Shown here in pieces: positions 20,670 to 31,957 of a DNA stretch of 64,000 nucleotides (position 1 is its first letter; each line of letters opens with the position of its first letter). The stretch covers positions 2,108,001-2,172,000 of the forward strand of contig NC_079245.1 of assembly GCF_028009165.1 (NCBI RefSeq). Direction: 5' to 3'. The notes beneath the pieces are model-generated. The model was not told the origin of the DNA. It ran no database searches and saw only the letters and a list, made by a program, of their open reading frames with translations. The stretch is from Akanthomyces muscarius. Taxonomy: Eukaryota > Ascomycota > Sordariomycetes > Hypocreales > Cordycipitaceae. The position numbers and the translations under genes are program-made.

Positions 20670-22784
20670 AACGAATTTGGGTTTTTACTTTTTTGTACTC
20701 AAAGAGTAGAAAGTAAAAGGGAATAAGAGATCAAGGTTGAAAGCTTGCGGTTGGAGTTTCGAGCTGACTCTGTTGCAAAGATGTGCCTGGGCTGGGAAGT
20801 TTCTGGTCAAGGGACGAGGGGAGTATTGAGGCTTTATAGAAAAAATGTTCAATTAGAAATGTCAAGACTTGAGTCATTTTTCTTGCTCTCTACTCTATGC
20901 TTCAGTTTGGAGGCGTCGCATCCTGTGCTGTGTAACTATCCAGCTACAGCGAGGCAGATGAATGGCGGCGAGGCGATACTGTTGGCCATGGGCTCTTCTA
21001 GATTCCCACATCGGCAGTTGATTGCGCTGTGACTTCAGTTCAGTTAATCTACGCCAGCACAGCCCATGCAAATATGTAAGACCTAGCAATGCAACAGGCC
21101 ATCGCCGACTCTCGGCCAACGGGCCAAGATGCAGAGCTCCATCAACCATGCCGCTTTCACACCCGTTGAGCGAAGCTTGGCATGCAGCAGTCTAGGTCAA
21201 GGGACAGGGCTGTGGTATTCCACTCCACAAAACATCGGCTCGGAGACTTCTTGCCGGATAGTCTTGTCGCACGGAGAAAAACATCCCAGGCGCGGACCGA
21301 TTTTAGACAGCTGAAAGGAATAGGGCGGCATTAGTGCAAGGCCGGGAGGAGGAACCAAGGGCTCTTTTCCGAGAATTGGGGTTTCCCCCACAGGGAACCA
21401 TGCCCTAGTCTAGACTGATCAGCTGGTACGCAGCAGGACGAAGTTAATGCAATTGAATGAGACGGATGAAACCATGAGGAGCCGCCGCCATGACGAGGTA
21501 CTTCTCAAAACGAGGAATAGAAATATCGGAGTTGTGCCTCGTCGGGGGCGCCGCGTCGAAGAGCTGAACTTGGCGCTGCCGGAGGCGTGATTGTTCACAA
21601 CGTCTTGAGGGCAGAAACGTGGTCCGGACGATGCGCTTTCGGGCAATAGGCCGGATCTTGCCAATGTCGCGGGTCCCGCTCGCGCCGCACGCCGTATTCA
21701 ATATTTACGTAAATACCAAGAAATGCAGTCTGGGCTGCTGCTTGCTTCCACAATAGTGGTCAGGGTGCCTGGCTTGTGTGGCGCTTTTGGCCTTCTACAT
21801 ATGTTACTCGGTGCGGTCAGCAAAGCAGTCAGCACAGCCCAAGGACCGCAGTCTTGGCGCGTCTCTATCCAACTCTGCCATTCATGGGCCAGATATGGCA
21901 TCGAAAGGAACAGAAACTCTGTATAACTCTGATCATTTGACGGGTGAAGCCGTGCGTTGAATATGTGACCAGCATCTATTCATATCGCAAAAGAAAATGA
22001 AGAAACGGCCGCTGTATGTACATAGTGCCCAGGACATAGTGCCAGGCTTGGCTTGGCTGACGGATGGAACAAATCAGTCATATGAATCATCTAGGGCTCG
22101 GCTTCGAGGCTTCAAAGGAGACCAAATTACTCTGCACTCGGCGCCTTTGGTTATTTCCAGGCTGAGCTCTTGGTTTTCGGGACCTCATATCATAGTTGAC
22201 CGAGGATCAACTTGGTTACCAAGTAGCTTGTTAGCAATGTCTCATTGAAATCGGCACCAGCAACGGGCTGGATTGAGGAAGCACCGCGCTAGCTGGGGCC
22301 CCCAAGCCTATACAGTGGGGTGGTCCTGCGCCTCTCGTCACAGTGCGCGCGCTAGACTGGCCTGTCTTTGGCTGTAAACGGGGAAGAAGCACCGTTGCAA
22401 GGCCTCTTCCACTATAGCTGGAATGGGCTTGGTATGGCTTTATAGACGAGCGGGCATTGTGGCGGCCGTGTGGCTCACTGAGAGGACGGCAGAGGTCCGG
22501 CGGTTACCGAATCTGGTAGCCTGAGAGTAGTGGCGTGTAAGATTGCGAGAGGGGGCCAGACAATTTCAAAAACTTGTGCATTTGCTCTATTCAATTTTGA
22601 AGCACTCATGTATCACAGTGGGCGTCTCCATCGAGCGGCTGAACAAACAACTGGCGTGCGCTGGGTGGCTCACAACCGACATGTCGTCCGCCAAACGTCA
22701 GAACAACAACAACAACCCTATTTTGAAGCCTACTCCTAGGCACGTACCCATCTATCGACGCCCACCTCCCGTCTACAAGTCAGT
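20670..22784. other. Intergenic region upstream of the secreted protein
   Basis: About 2.1 kb. Apart from the TATA box at 20832 I see no gene, repeat family or RNA. Open frames are short, start at non-ATG codons or lack coding character. Confidence 0.5.
20832..20838 (-). promoter_or_regulatory. TATA box of the secreted cysteine-rich protein gene
   Basis: TATAAAG on the minus strand, 163 bp upstream of the ATG at 20669. Confidence 0.5.
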
Positions 22785-25002
22785 TCATGCCAGACCCAAG
22801 TCCTTGAAAAAGGCATCCGAGTTGGGCTCACGGCCCAGGAACTCCTTGAGCAGGTCCATCTCAGGCCTGCTGCCGCCCCGCTCCAGAATAATGTGGCGGT
22901 AGCGGCGGCCTTGCTCCGAGTTGAGAGGGTCGGCCTTGAAGGAGGTATAGTACATGTCGGCCGAGAAGACCTCGGAGTACATGTAGCCATAGTACCCGGC
23001 GTCGTATGCACCAATGTAGTGGCCCACGTTGTTGAAGCCCTCGCCCCAGTGCCTGAATGTCTTGATTAGTATTTGCAAAGAAGAGGTGAAAGGAATGGAA
23101 GTGTGGGAAACACTGGAAGTACTCACGGGCCGTATCCAGTCGACTCGGGGCCTTTGATACCCGACACCTCCGCGCGACGCTCGTTCCACACCTTGGGGAT
23201 ATCCATGGCCTCAAGGGCCTCGCGGGACTCGGGCCCGTGAATGACCATGTCAAACGTGCTGTAGACGAGCTGCCGCAGGTTGAATATGGAGCCGTTGACG
23301 TTCTTGGTCTTGATGAGGTTGGCAATGAGGTCGTCCGAGATGGGTTTCTTGGTTTCCCAGTGTGAGGACAGCTCCTTCAGGACGTGCGGCACCCAGCACC
23401 AGTGCTCCAGCATCTGCGACGGGGCCTCGACAAAGTCGCGCGAGACGTGTGTGCCGTGCGTCCAGGTATAGTTGGTCTTGGAGACGAGGTTGTGGATGCC
23501 ATGGCCCAGCTCGTGGAACAGCGTCACCACGTCGCTGTGCTGCAGCAGCGCGGGCTTCTCTTTGGTCGGCTTGGGAAAGTTGCACACGAGCGTCGTGAAG
23601 GGCTGGTGGCGCCCGTCGCTGTTGTCCGTCGAGCCGGGGCCAATGCCAAAGTTGGCGTAGTGACTGTACTTGTGGTCTCGTGGGTGCATGTCCAGGTACA
23701 GGTAGCCCATAAACGTCGAGTCGGCGTCGTAGACGGCATACAGGTTGACGTCCTCGTGCCATGTAAGATCTTTGGCGTTGCCGGTCGCGCTCAGCTTGGT
23801 GCGGGCAGCCTCGTCGAGCTCCTCGAAGCGTAGGCCAAAGAGCTTCTGGAAAATGCTGAGCATGCCGTTAAAGGTGGGCCACAACGCAAAGTATTCCGAG
23901 ATGGCCTGCTCGTCCACACTGTATTCCTTTTCTTTTTGGATGCGCTCGTAGTAATTGACGTCCCAAAGGTACAGCTCACCGTCAAATTCAAGGCCACGTG
24001 CTTCGTGCTCAGCCTTCTTGTGTTTGAGGAGTTGAGCAATGTCATTCTTCACCCCAGCGCCGGCACGAACTCGCATATCTGCTAGGAACGTGTTGACAGT
24101 TTCCGGTGTCTTTGCCATTTTCTCGGAGATTTTGAGCGCAGCGTGATCCTTGTATCCAATAAGTCTCGCAGCCTCGTCTCGTAGAAGAAGGATCTTTTTG
24201 AAGAGAGGGGTGTTGATGTTAAGCTGTACCACTGTTAGCACGTGTTGGACCAAAAGTGTATGGCTCATACCTTGTTTTCCTTGGCAATGAGGTAATCGCG
24301 GCGGGTTTCCGGCCGGGTGGCATGCTCCATCAGCGGAATGCTAATGTCGGGCTTGAAACCAACCTTGAACTTGCCTTCATTCTCACCAGTGCCCTTTTCA
24401 AGCTCAGAGACGTTGACAGCTGTCTCAGGAACGCCCGCGAGCTCTTCAGGGGTAAAGAAAATACCGCCCATCTCGCTATTGGCGTTGTTCCTGGCCTCAA
24501 TCGTCGTCCGGTTGAGTTCCAGTTGGATTTCCTTGAAGCGGTCGCGCGCGGCGCCGGCTGGGAGCAAAAGACCATTGTTGCTGTACCGCTTATGCTCAGT
24601 CTCCACAATGTGCAGAGCCTCGGGGTCCAGACCAGCAGTCTCGCGGTTCTGGTACACAGTATTGACGCGCTGAAAGATGTCCTCGCGCATGCGAAGCTCG
24701 ACACCAAGCTCGGACAGCTTCTCCTCGGCCTTGACAGAGGCCTCTCGGAGGGCGGCGTCTGTGCTGACATAGTGGTAGAAGCAGATGACGCCGCCAATGG
24801 GGTCGGTGATGTTGTCCTGCAGGAGAAGAGGCTTGAACGTATTCTCAAATGTGGCGTTCTCGACGGTGGTGCTTGCCACGACCTTGTCAATGATGGCCTT
24901 GGCACGTACGGCGAGGTCCTCGGCGACGCTGGCGATGGACTCGGGGGTGTGGTTGAACAGCGGAGGCGCCTGCGGCGGCGTGTTCTGCGTCACAGCGGCC
25001 AT
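22785..25002 (-). CDS. M3 family zinc oligopeptidase (saccharolysin/thimet type)
   Basis: Exons 25002-24271, 24223-23127, 23052-22785 on the minus strand (introns 47 and 74 nt), 698 residues. Both joins restore conserved text: AKENK to LNINTP, and STGYG to PHWGEGF. The zinc motif HELGH lies at 481-485 and is followed by the downstream Glu-containing segment (FVEAPSQMLEHW). The C-terminal AYDAGYYGYMYSEVFA block is the substrate-loop signature of M3 peptidases. The length matches yeast Prd1. The absence of a clear targeting peptide suggests a cytosolic enzyme that degrades short peptides released by the proteasome or import machinery. A mitochondrial Oct1-like role is less likely because the N-terminus lacks an Arg-rich presequence. 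A TATA-like sequence lies about 80 bp upstream of the start. Confidence 0.94.
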
Positions 25003-25802
25003 GATTTTGGATCCTGAGGGTTTTCGGTTGAATTGCTCTGAGCGCGATGAGGGCTGTGCAAGAGCAGACGGACGCCGGCTCTTTATATGTTGCAGCTGGC
25101 GTAATGCTGCTGACTGCTGGCCTTTTGATGTGCGGGGCAGATTGAGGTGGGGTGAAGCCTCATGGATCGCGGGGCACCAGTAGTTACTATTATGTACAAC
25201 AATGCACAGCCTCGAGCCTTTCGTGGCACTGTTTTCATTGTTTTTAATCCCAAGGCGGCCGCTAAGCTGAAAAAACAACTTCCATATCGAAATAATCGAC
25301 TTCAATCTTCTTAAAGAAAGAAATCGCTGCGAAATCCCAGGAGACGAATCTGACGAATTGCAGGCCAGGTCGTTTAGCTACAGCCACTAACTGCATCGTT
25401 TGACAGGTAACCACGAGGCTGTCCCTGGTCGGGTACCACACGCGACATATCATATCGGCGGACCCTGATAATTTGACGCAAAGCCACCCTTGCCTTCCTT
25501 CCTATCTTGTATAGTTGGTAGCGGGTTGGGGCAAAGTACCACGAGGCTACAATCGGCTACTCAGTTGGACGGAGGTCGCGGTCTAAAAAACACCAGATGA
25601 ATATTCGCCAATCTTCTCCAAAGCTTCGTCAACGAAGCCGCACGCGCCGAGGCCACCTCGCGACACTCTAGCTCGCCCTGCCATGGTGAAACTCACCAAG
25701 CGACTGTCAGCAGCAATTTGCACCAATAACGATGTCTCTTTGCTCGTCCAGCGTTAACGCTGGGCTGCTTTCTCTGAACCTCCACTGAGGATACCAAGGC
25801 AG
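25003..25802. other. Intergenic region between oligopeptidase promoter and pseudogene
   Basis: About 800 bases. The part next to 25002 is the oligopeptidase promoter. The remainder has no recognised feature. Confidence 0.5.
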
Positions 25803-26672
25803 GTGCAGCAACGTCGCATTCGGTGCCCGGGGTCTTGTGTTAATCGTGATGTAGTTACTGCTCCAGGCATTGGCGCGGCTGGCATGTATATCCTCATCTA
25901 CGGCTTCCCTTCAAACGCACCACATGTGGCACCACATCGCCCCGGCGCCCGCTGCGCGCTTCACCAGTGTGGCGGCCGATACTCGCGGCCATGGCAGTCT
26001 TCCAAGCCTGCGGGTGTCGCCAGCTACGCCAAGAGCGCCATGGCACATGATATCGTCGGGGACCGCAGACGCTTTTTTACGTCATCGGGCACGATCGCGG
26101 CGCCCGCCACAAGCTGCTCGTCGACCACGCCGACTACATCGCGGTCGCCATTTTCCTGGATGTCTCCCCGACGCTACGGGTCTACGAAGACTTGCATGCG
26201 AGCATTGCCGAGGCTTTTCACCACTGATTCTGTCTCACCCAGGCGCCGCCCTTTCCCGAGTCGCTGATGGCGACCCAGCCGCGTATGTTCCTGGACAAGT
26301 GGCTGGGTGCACGCAGCGAGGGGTCGCTGGAGGACCGTTTCGACAGTCGGTGTCTGGATGTTCACGCGGCGGGCCTGGCGGATCCCGAGACGTCGCGCGC
26401 CATGTGCGACGACTGTCGCGCCGCCTACGAGTTCGACACGGCGGAGCAAAAGGCCGACAGGGAGGCGAGTCGTCTGATTACGCGCCCGCTGCGGGTGCTC
26501 TGGGCAGCGGACGGCGCGGTGGTAAGCACGACGGACCGTCAAGGACTGGCAGGACGTGACGGATCCGAGCATCAAGGTCACGGGCCATACTGTGGGAAGT
26601 TCGCACTTTGTTCCGGATGAATGCCCCAGTGAAGTCATTGAAACCGCGCTGAAAATGTTCGTTGAGACTTGA
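25803..26672 (+). pseudogene. Decayed alpha/beta-hydrolase, haloacetate dehalogenase-like
   Basis: Pieces of one protein lie in order in all three forward frames. The lid-strand segment ending YILIYGFP is in frame 3. QTHHMWHHIAPA and VAADTRGHG are in frame 1 from 25912. SSKPAGVASYAKSAMAHD is in frame 3 again. FYVIGHDRGARHKLL, with the nucleophile Asp, and the long MATQPRMFLDKWLG block are in frame 2. VKDWQDVTDPSIKVTG and a C-terminal SSHFVPDECPSEVIE segment are in frame 3, ending at TGA 26670-26672. At least four frameshifts (near 25911, 25994, 26076 and 26520-26537) and a TGA at 26225-26227, where the family usually has Trp, show it is dead. HDRG is characteristic of fluoroacetate/haloacetate dehalogenases and epoxide-hydrolase relatives. 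The lack of introns and the bacterial look suggest an acquired gene, but that is inference. Confidence 0.85.
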
Positions 26673-27464
26673 CCACGGCCCGCTGTATCCGCGATCCCAA
26701 CCCTCGCGCGGTAGCCAAGGTGAGTTTGGAAAGGCTTGCCCGGACATGTGATGTGCTCTCACTTGACTCATTATTCTCTGAGGTATTATTGAACGATGTA
26801 TATTGCGCTCTTACATTTACAGGTGTTTTATTTGTGTTCTTCCACTTTGGTGTAAAGCATAAGCACAATGCATGCACAGCGACTTGAGACTCATCATCGC
26901 TACAGCGGTATCCCTTCACCAATTCAAATTTATGGCTGCTGTAGGTCATTGAAGAGCTCTTTGCAAAATGCCAATTGTGATTGAGAGCACAATATCGGGT
27001 TGTTGTGTGGCATGGCTCTCGTATCCCGCGTAGTTATCTGCTTATAAATACGGCCAAGACGCGGCAGTTGGAGGCGGGCCACGAACTAATACAAACTCCG
27101 AAAACCGATTGCAATTCTCGCAACTCACACAGCAGTATCGAACTCTTGGGTTCAGACAAGAACCACCCAGTCCTGTTTCCCTGTTTTCTGCGGGATTTCT
27201 ACTACACGTTATCACTACATGCTGCGCCAATTCCGTGTCGGCGCGCCCAAGTGTCGACATGCTCCCCCGCACCCCAAATCTGGAGCTTCGTTCATAATTA
27301 CCCCACCATCACCACCAGCTCGCCATAATTACCAAGCAGCAGTACCACCACCTCTCCGGCCTCGCACTTGTCTTTTTTCTCTTTCTTCACTCCCATTCTC
27401 CCAAACCTCCTCCTTCTGCTCATCACGCTCTTGCAACTCAGACAGCCTTCGCACCTCCCCCAAC
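26673..27464. other. Intergenic region: promoter and long leader of the quinone oxidoreductase
   Basis: About 790 bases. A TATA box at 27043 and a C-rich leader (27240-27464) point to a long 5' UTR for the next gene. An in-frame extension to 27219 exists but starts at a non-ATG codon and is low-complexity, so I leave it out. Confidence 0.5.
27043..27050 (+). promoter_or_regulatory. TATA box, probable promoter of the quinone oxidoreductase gene
   Basis: TATAAATA, 422 bp upstream of the chosen ATG. This implies a leader of almost 400 nt if used. Confidence 0.4.
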
Positions 27465-28527
27465 ATGGCTCCCATCCCCACCACCATGAAGGCCGTTGCC
27501 ATTGCCAAGAACGGCGGCCCCGAGGTTCTCGAGCTCAAGGACGTGCCGGTGCCGCAGCCCGCCGCCGACGAGATCCTCGTGCGCAACCGCCTCGCGGGCG
27601 TAAACTACATTGACACCTACTTCCGCTCCGGGCAGTACCCGTCGCCCTCGTTCCCGCGCATCCTCGGCCAGGACGGCGCCGGCGAGGTCGTCGCCGTGGG
27701 TGCCTCCGCGCAGCCCCAACACGCCCTCGGCAGCACCGTCGTCTTCATGAGCGGCACCGGCACCTACGCCGAGTACTCGACCGTCAAGGCCGCGTCGGCC
27801 GTCGCCCTCCCCGCGGGCGTGGCCGCCGAGGACGCCGTCGCCGTCTACCTCCAGGGCCTCACGGCGTGGACCTTTATCCGCCGCGCGGCGCTCACGCAGG
27901 CCGGCGAGTGGGCTTTCGTGCACGCGGCCGCCGGCGGCGTCGGGTCGCTGCTCGTGCAGCTCCTCAAGATTGTCGGCGCCAAGGTCATCGCCACCGCCAG
28001 CTCCGAGGAGAAGCTCAAGATTGTGGAGGGCCTCGGCGCCGACCACGTCATCAACTCCAACGACGACTGGGTGAGCAAGGCCAAGGAGATTACGGGCGGG
28101 CACGGCGTCGACAGCATCTACGACGGCGTCGGCAAGGCCACGTTCAAGCAGGACCTGGAATTGATTGCCGTGGGCGGCAGCTTGGTCATGCTGGGCAATG
28201 CTGTAAGTCTCAATTCTGGAAGCAGCTTCCAGCCGTGCAAATATAGTAGACTAACACGGAAGCTACTAGTCGGGCAACGTCGAGCCTTTTGATATTCGAT
28301 CAACTCTCGGACCCAAGAACATCAGACTCTCACGTCCCATCCTCTTTGGCTACCTCCAGAAACGCGAGGCGTTGGACAAGTACGCCGGCGAGGTGTTTGA
28401 CTTTGTTCGCTCCGGCAAGCTCAAAGTGCTCCACCACGCCACCTACGACCTCAAGGACGTCGCCAAGGCGCACACTGACATTGAGAGCCGAAAGACGGTT
28501 GGAAAGCTTCTCATCAAAATTAATTGA
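27465..28527 (+). CDS. NADPH:quinone oxidoreductase, zeta-crystallin type
   Basis: Exons 27465-28202 and 28270-28527 (67-nt intron), 331 residues. The start is the ATG followed by APIPTTMKAV, preceded by CAAC. A GroES-like domain (about 15-130) contains GVNYIDTYFRSG and PRILGQDGAGEV. The Rossmann domain has the nucleotide-binding motif AAAGGVG at 154-160. The zinc-ligand cysteines of true alcohol dehydrogenases are absent, as expected for the QOR/Zta1 branch. Members reduce quinones or reactive enones with NADPH in the cytosol and respond to oxidative stress. The C-terminal exon encodes the usual helix and a final KLLIKIN. The specific substrate is unknown. Confidence 0.92.
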
Positions 28528-28784
28528 GTAATTGACCGTCGCAGTATCAAACTGAAACTGTAAGATACGAGATTGCAATGCACAGTGTTGAGTCACCAGG
28601 CCTGAGCTTCGACTTTTGTCTATCATTAGTTTACTTAGCTAGTGCTGGCTTTCCTAATACCAGCTAAAAAGCCCTTTCGTGGCTGTCATTAGCCGAGAGT
28701 TTATCTTGTTCAAAATCTATCTCGCCTGTATAACATTTCTGTCCTTTTGAGTCATCTTCATTCCGTAAAATTCTTTGCAGAGGC

Positions 28785-30112
<1,328 letters not shown>

Positions 30113-31957
30113 TGTTTCTGAATTGTAGACGAGAACGCTGAACAAAGAATGGGTGGTGCAGAATGAAAGGAATAAAACCCAGAGACGAGCGACACGAGCC
30201 TGCTGAAGTGGAAGGTGGGGTGGCGAGGGGCAGCTTGAACGGCAGACTGGATTGACTGGCATTTGGACATTTGGAGGGGCAACGATAAAGTGGCCACAGG
30301 GGTTGATCGCTCAGCTACAGGGGCCGTTTGCGTGGCTTCAGTGGTCCAAGTGGCTTCAGCAGCCCCTTGTCGGACATGGATAGCGGGCTGCCCCTCTAAA
30401 GCGGCCCGCTAACTAACACATCTGCGAGGGCTGCACTTTTGTTTCTCTCCGCAACTGCGTGAAATGAGACCTGCAGAAGCGTCGTAATAGGTATTCAGGC
30501 CATTGAGGCTAAAATTAGTGCCCACGGGGGGTCAATCGTCGTTGCTGGTGGCTGGCAGTTTGTTTGCCGCACTAATCAGAGCCAGCTATGCTGGCGGCGC
30601 GCGCCCAAGTGCCTATAAATTCAGTGGAATAATTAGCTACCTACTGGTACCTAGGTAGCTTGCTACTGTCGCTTAGAACGAGGGATTCTCCCCGCGATGC
30701 CCTCACCCGGTGCATGACAGATCAATGGCGAGAAATCGAGTTTTCATGTGTACGCGGCGAGAGCAGAATACGAGCCAGTTTGCTTTTGTAAGCTCCCATG
30801 CTTGGATCCGATTGGAGCTCTTGTCGCAACTCAGTACCGTTTTATCTGCACCACTACTGTGCGTCTGTTTGGCCATCATGTACACCATTGACCGCCTGAC
30901 CGCCTCGATGGGATCGGCGTCGACGCCCTTGGAATCGACGAGAAATGGTTGATCGTACTTTCTAGGGGGCCAGAAGCGCTTTGAGCAACCACATGTGCGG
31001 AACACTGTTTCAACAACTGCATAGCTAATTTCTTTCATCGTCCTGGCTCGCCGCCATGGTACCTGGCCACAGCGTGCGTAACAGTCGTTAGTAGCGTGTC
31101 GCCGGTGCCACCACGCAGCCACACCGCGTAGCAACGAGTGCACGCATTGTGCGCCATAACATTGGAAATAATTACAAACAAAAGGAAAAGCAGAGCAAGT
31201 TGCACAGAACAACCGGCCAATGCCATCGAGTAATGCTTCTCCCAGCCACGTATCATTACGCGCTCATTCATGTTTGTGTTGTACTTGTGCACGACCTGCT
31301 GTGCTTGTGCACAGTGATGCTGTACTTGTGCACCGCCAGCCACCTCAGCCACGAGCCGAGCAGCGCCGCATAATCCTCGGCCTCGACACGCCACCAACCA
31401 AGTCGCGCTTCCTCACTGGCACTGGCGACCAAAACACAAGCATATAAATTCAATGTCCTGTCCGTACCTTGCAGACTGGACCGACAACTTCTATTTCTGC
31501 AATTCCTTTTCTGCTTGGTATCGAGGCAATTTCAAATATCTTTGACAAAAGTGCCACATCGTTTACTCGCGCGGAAATATATCCGTTGTCCTTGCACTGG
31601 ATCACAAAGACAGCCTCGCACTAGCCACCCGCCCGCCGGGTCCGCCTTTGTCCACCTAGGTAGCTCCAGCTCACAAAGATAGTCTTTGTTGTCGGCAATC
31701 TCCCTGCCACGAGGTCAAAGACTCGATTCAACTCTCGACAAAGCGCAAAGACCAAGGGGCACTACCCGCCAACACGGTGCACCTGTGCACATCTCGCGAC
31801 AGCTTCGGCCGCGGTGGCTTGGGCGTCTAACTAGTCGTACATTGACTTTGCGCTCACTCGCTCACTTAAGGCGCCAAAGTCCCGCGACTCATCACGTCCT
31901 CGCCTTCTGTCACATCTCACACCCGCGTACTTGGTTCCAACGTCGTCGCGCTTTAAA
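30113..31957. other. Divergent promoter region between epimerase and SUN-domain gene
   Basis: About 1.85 kb shared by two divergent genes. It contains two near-identical TATAAATTCARTG elements (30614-30626 and 31443-31455) and three copies of TGTRCTTGTGCAC at 31280-31333. No gene recognised. The last 300 bases are the probable leader of the SUN gene. Confidence 0.5.
31280..31333 (+). repeat. Three near-perfect copies of TGTRCTTGTGCAC with 20-21 bp spacing
   Basis: Copies at 31280-31292, 31300-31312 and 31321-31333; the middle copy differs by one base. Each contains the palindrome GTGCAC. The even spacing (about two helical turns) suggests a protein-binding array, but the factor is unknown. 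Confidence 0.55.

Noticed and set aside
27219..27464. In-frame extension of the quinone oxidoreductase
   Set aside because: It begins at a non-ATG codon and encodes Pro/Ser-rich text unlike any QOR N-terminus; it fits a leader better.
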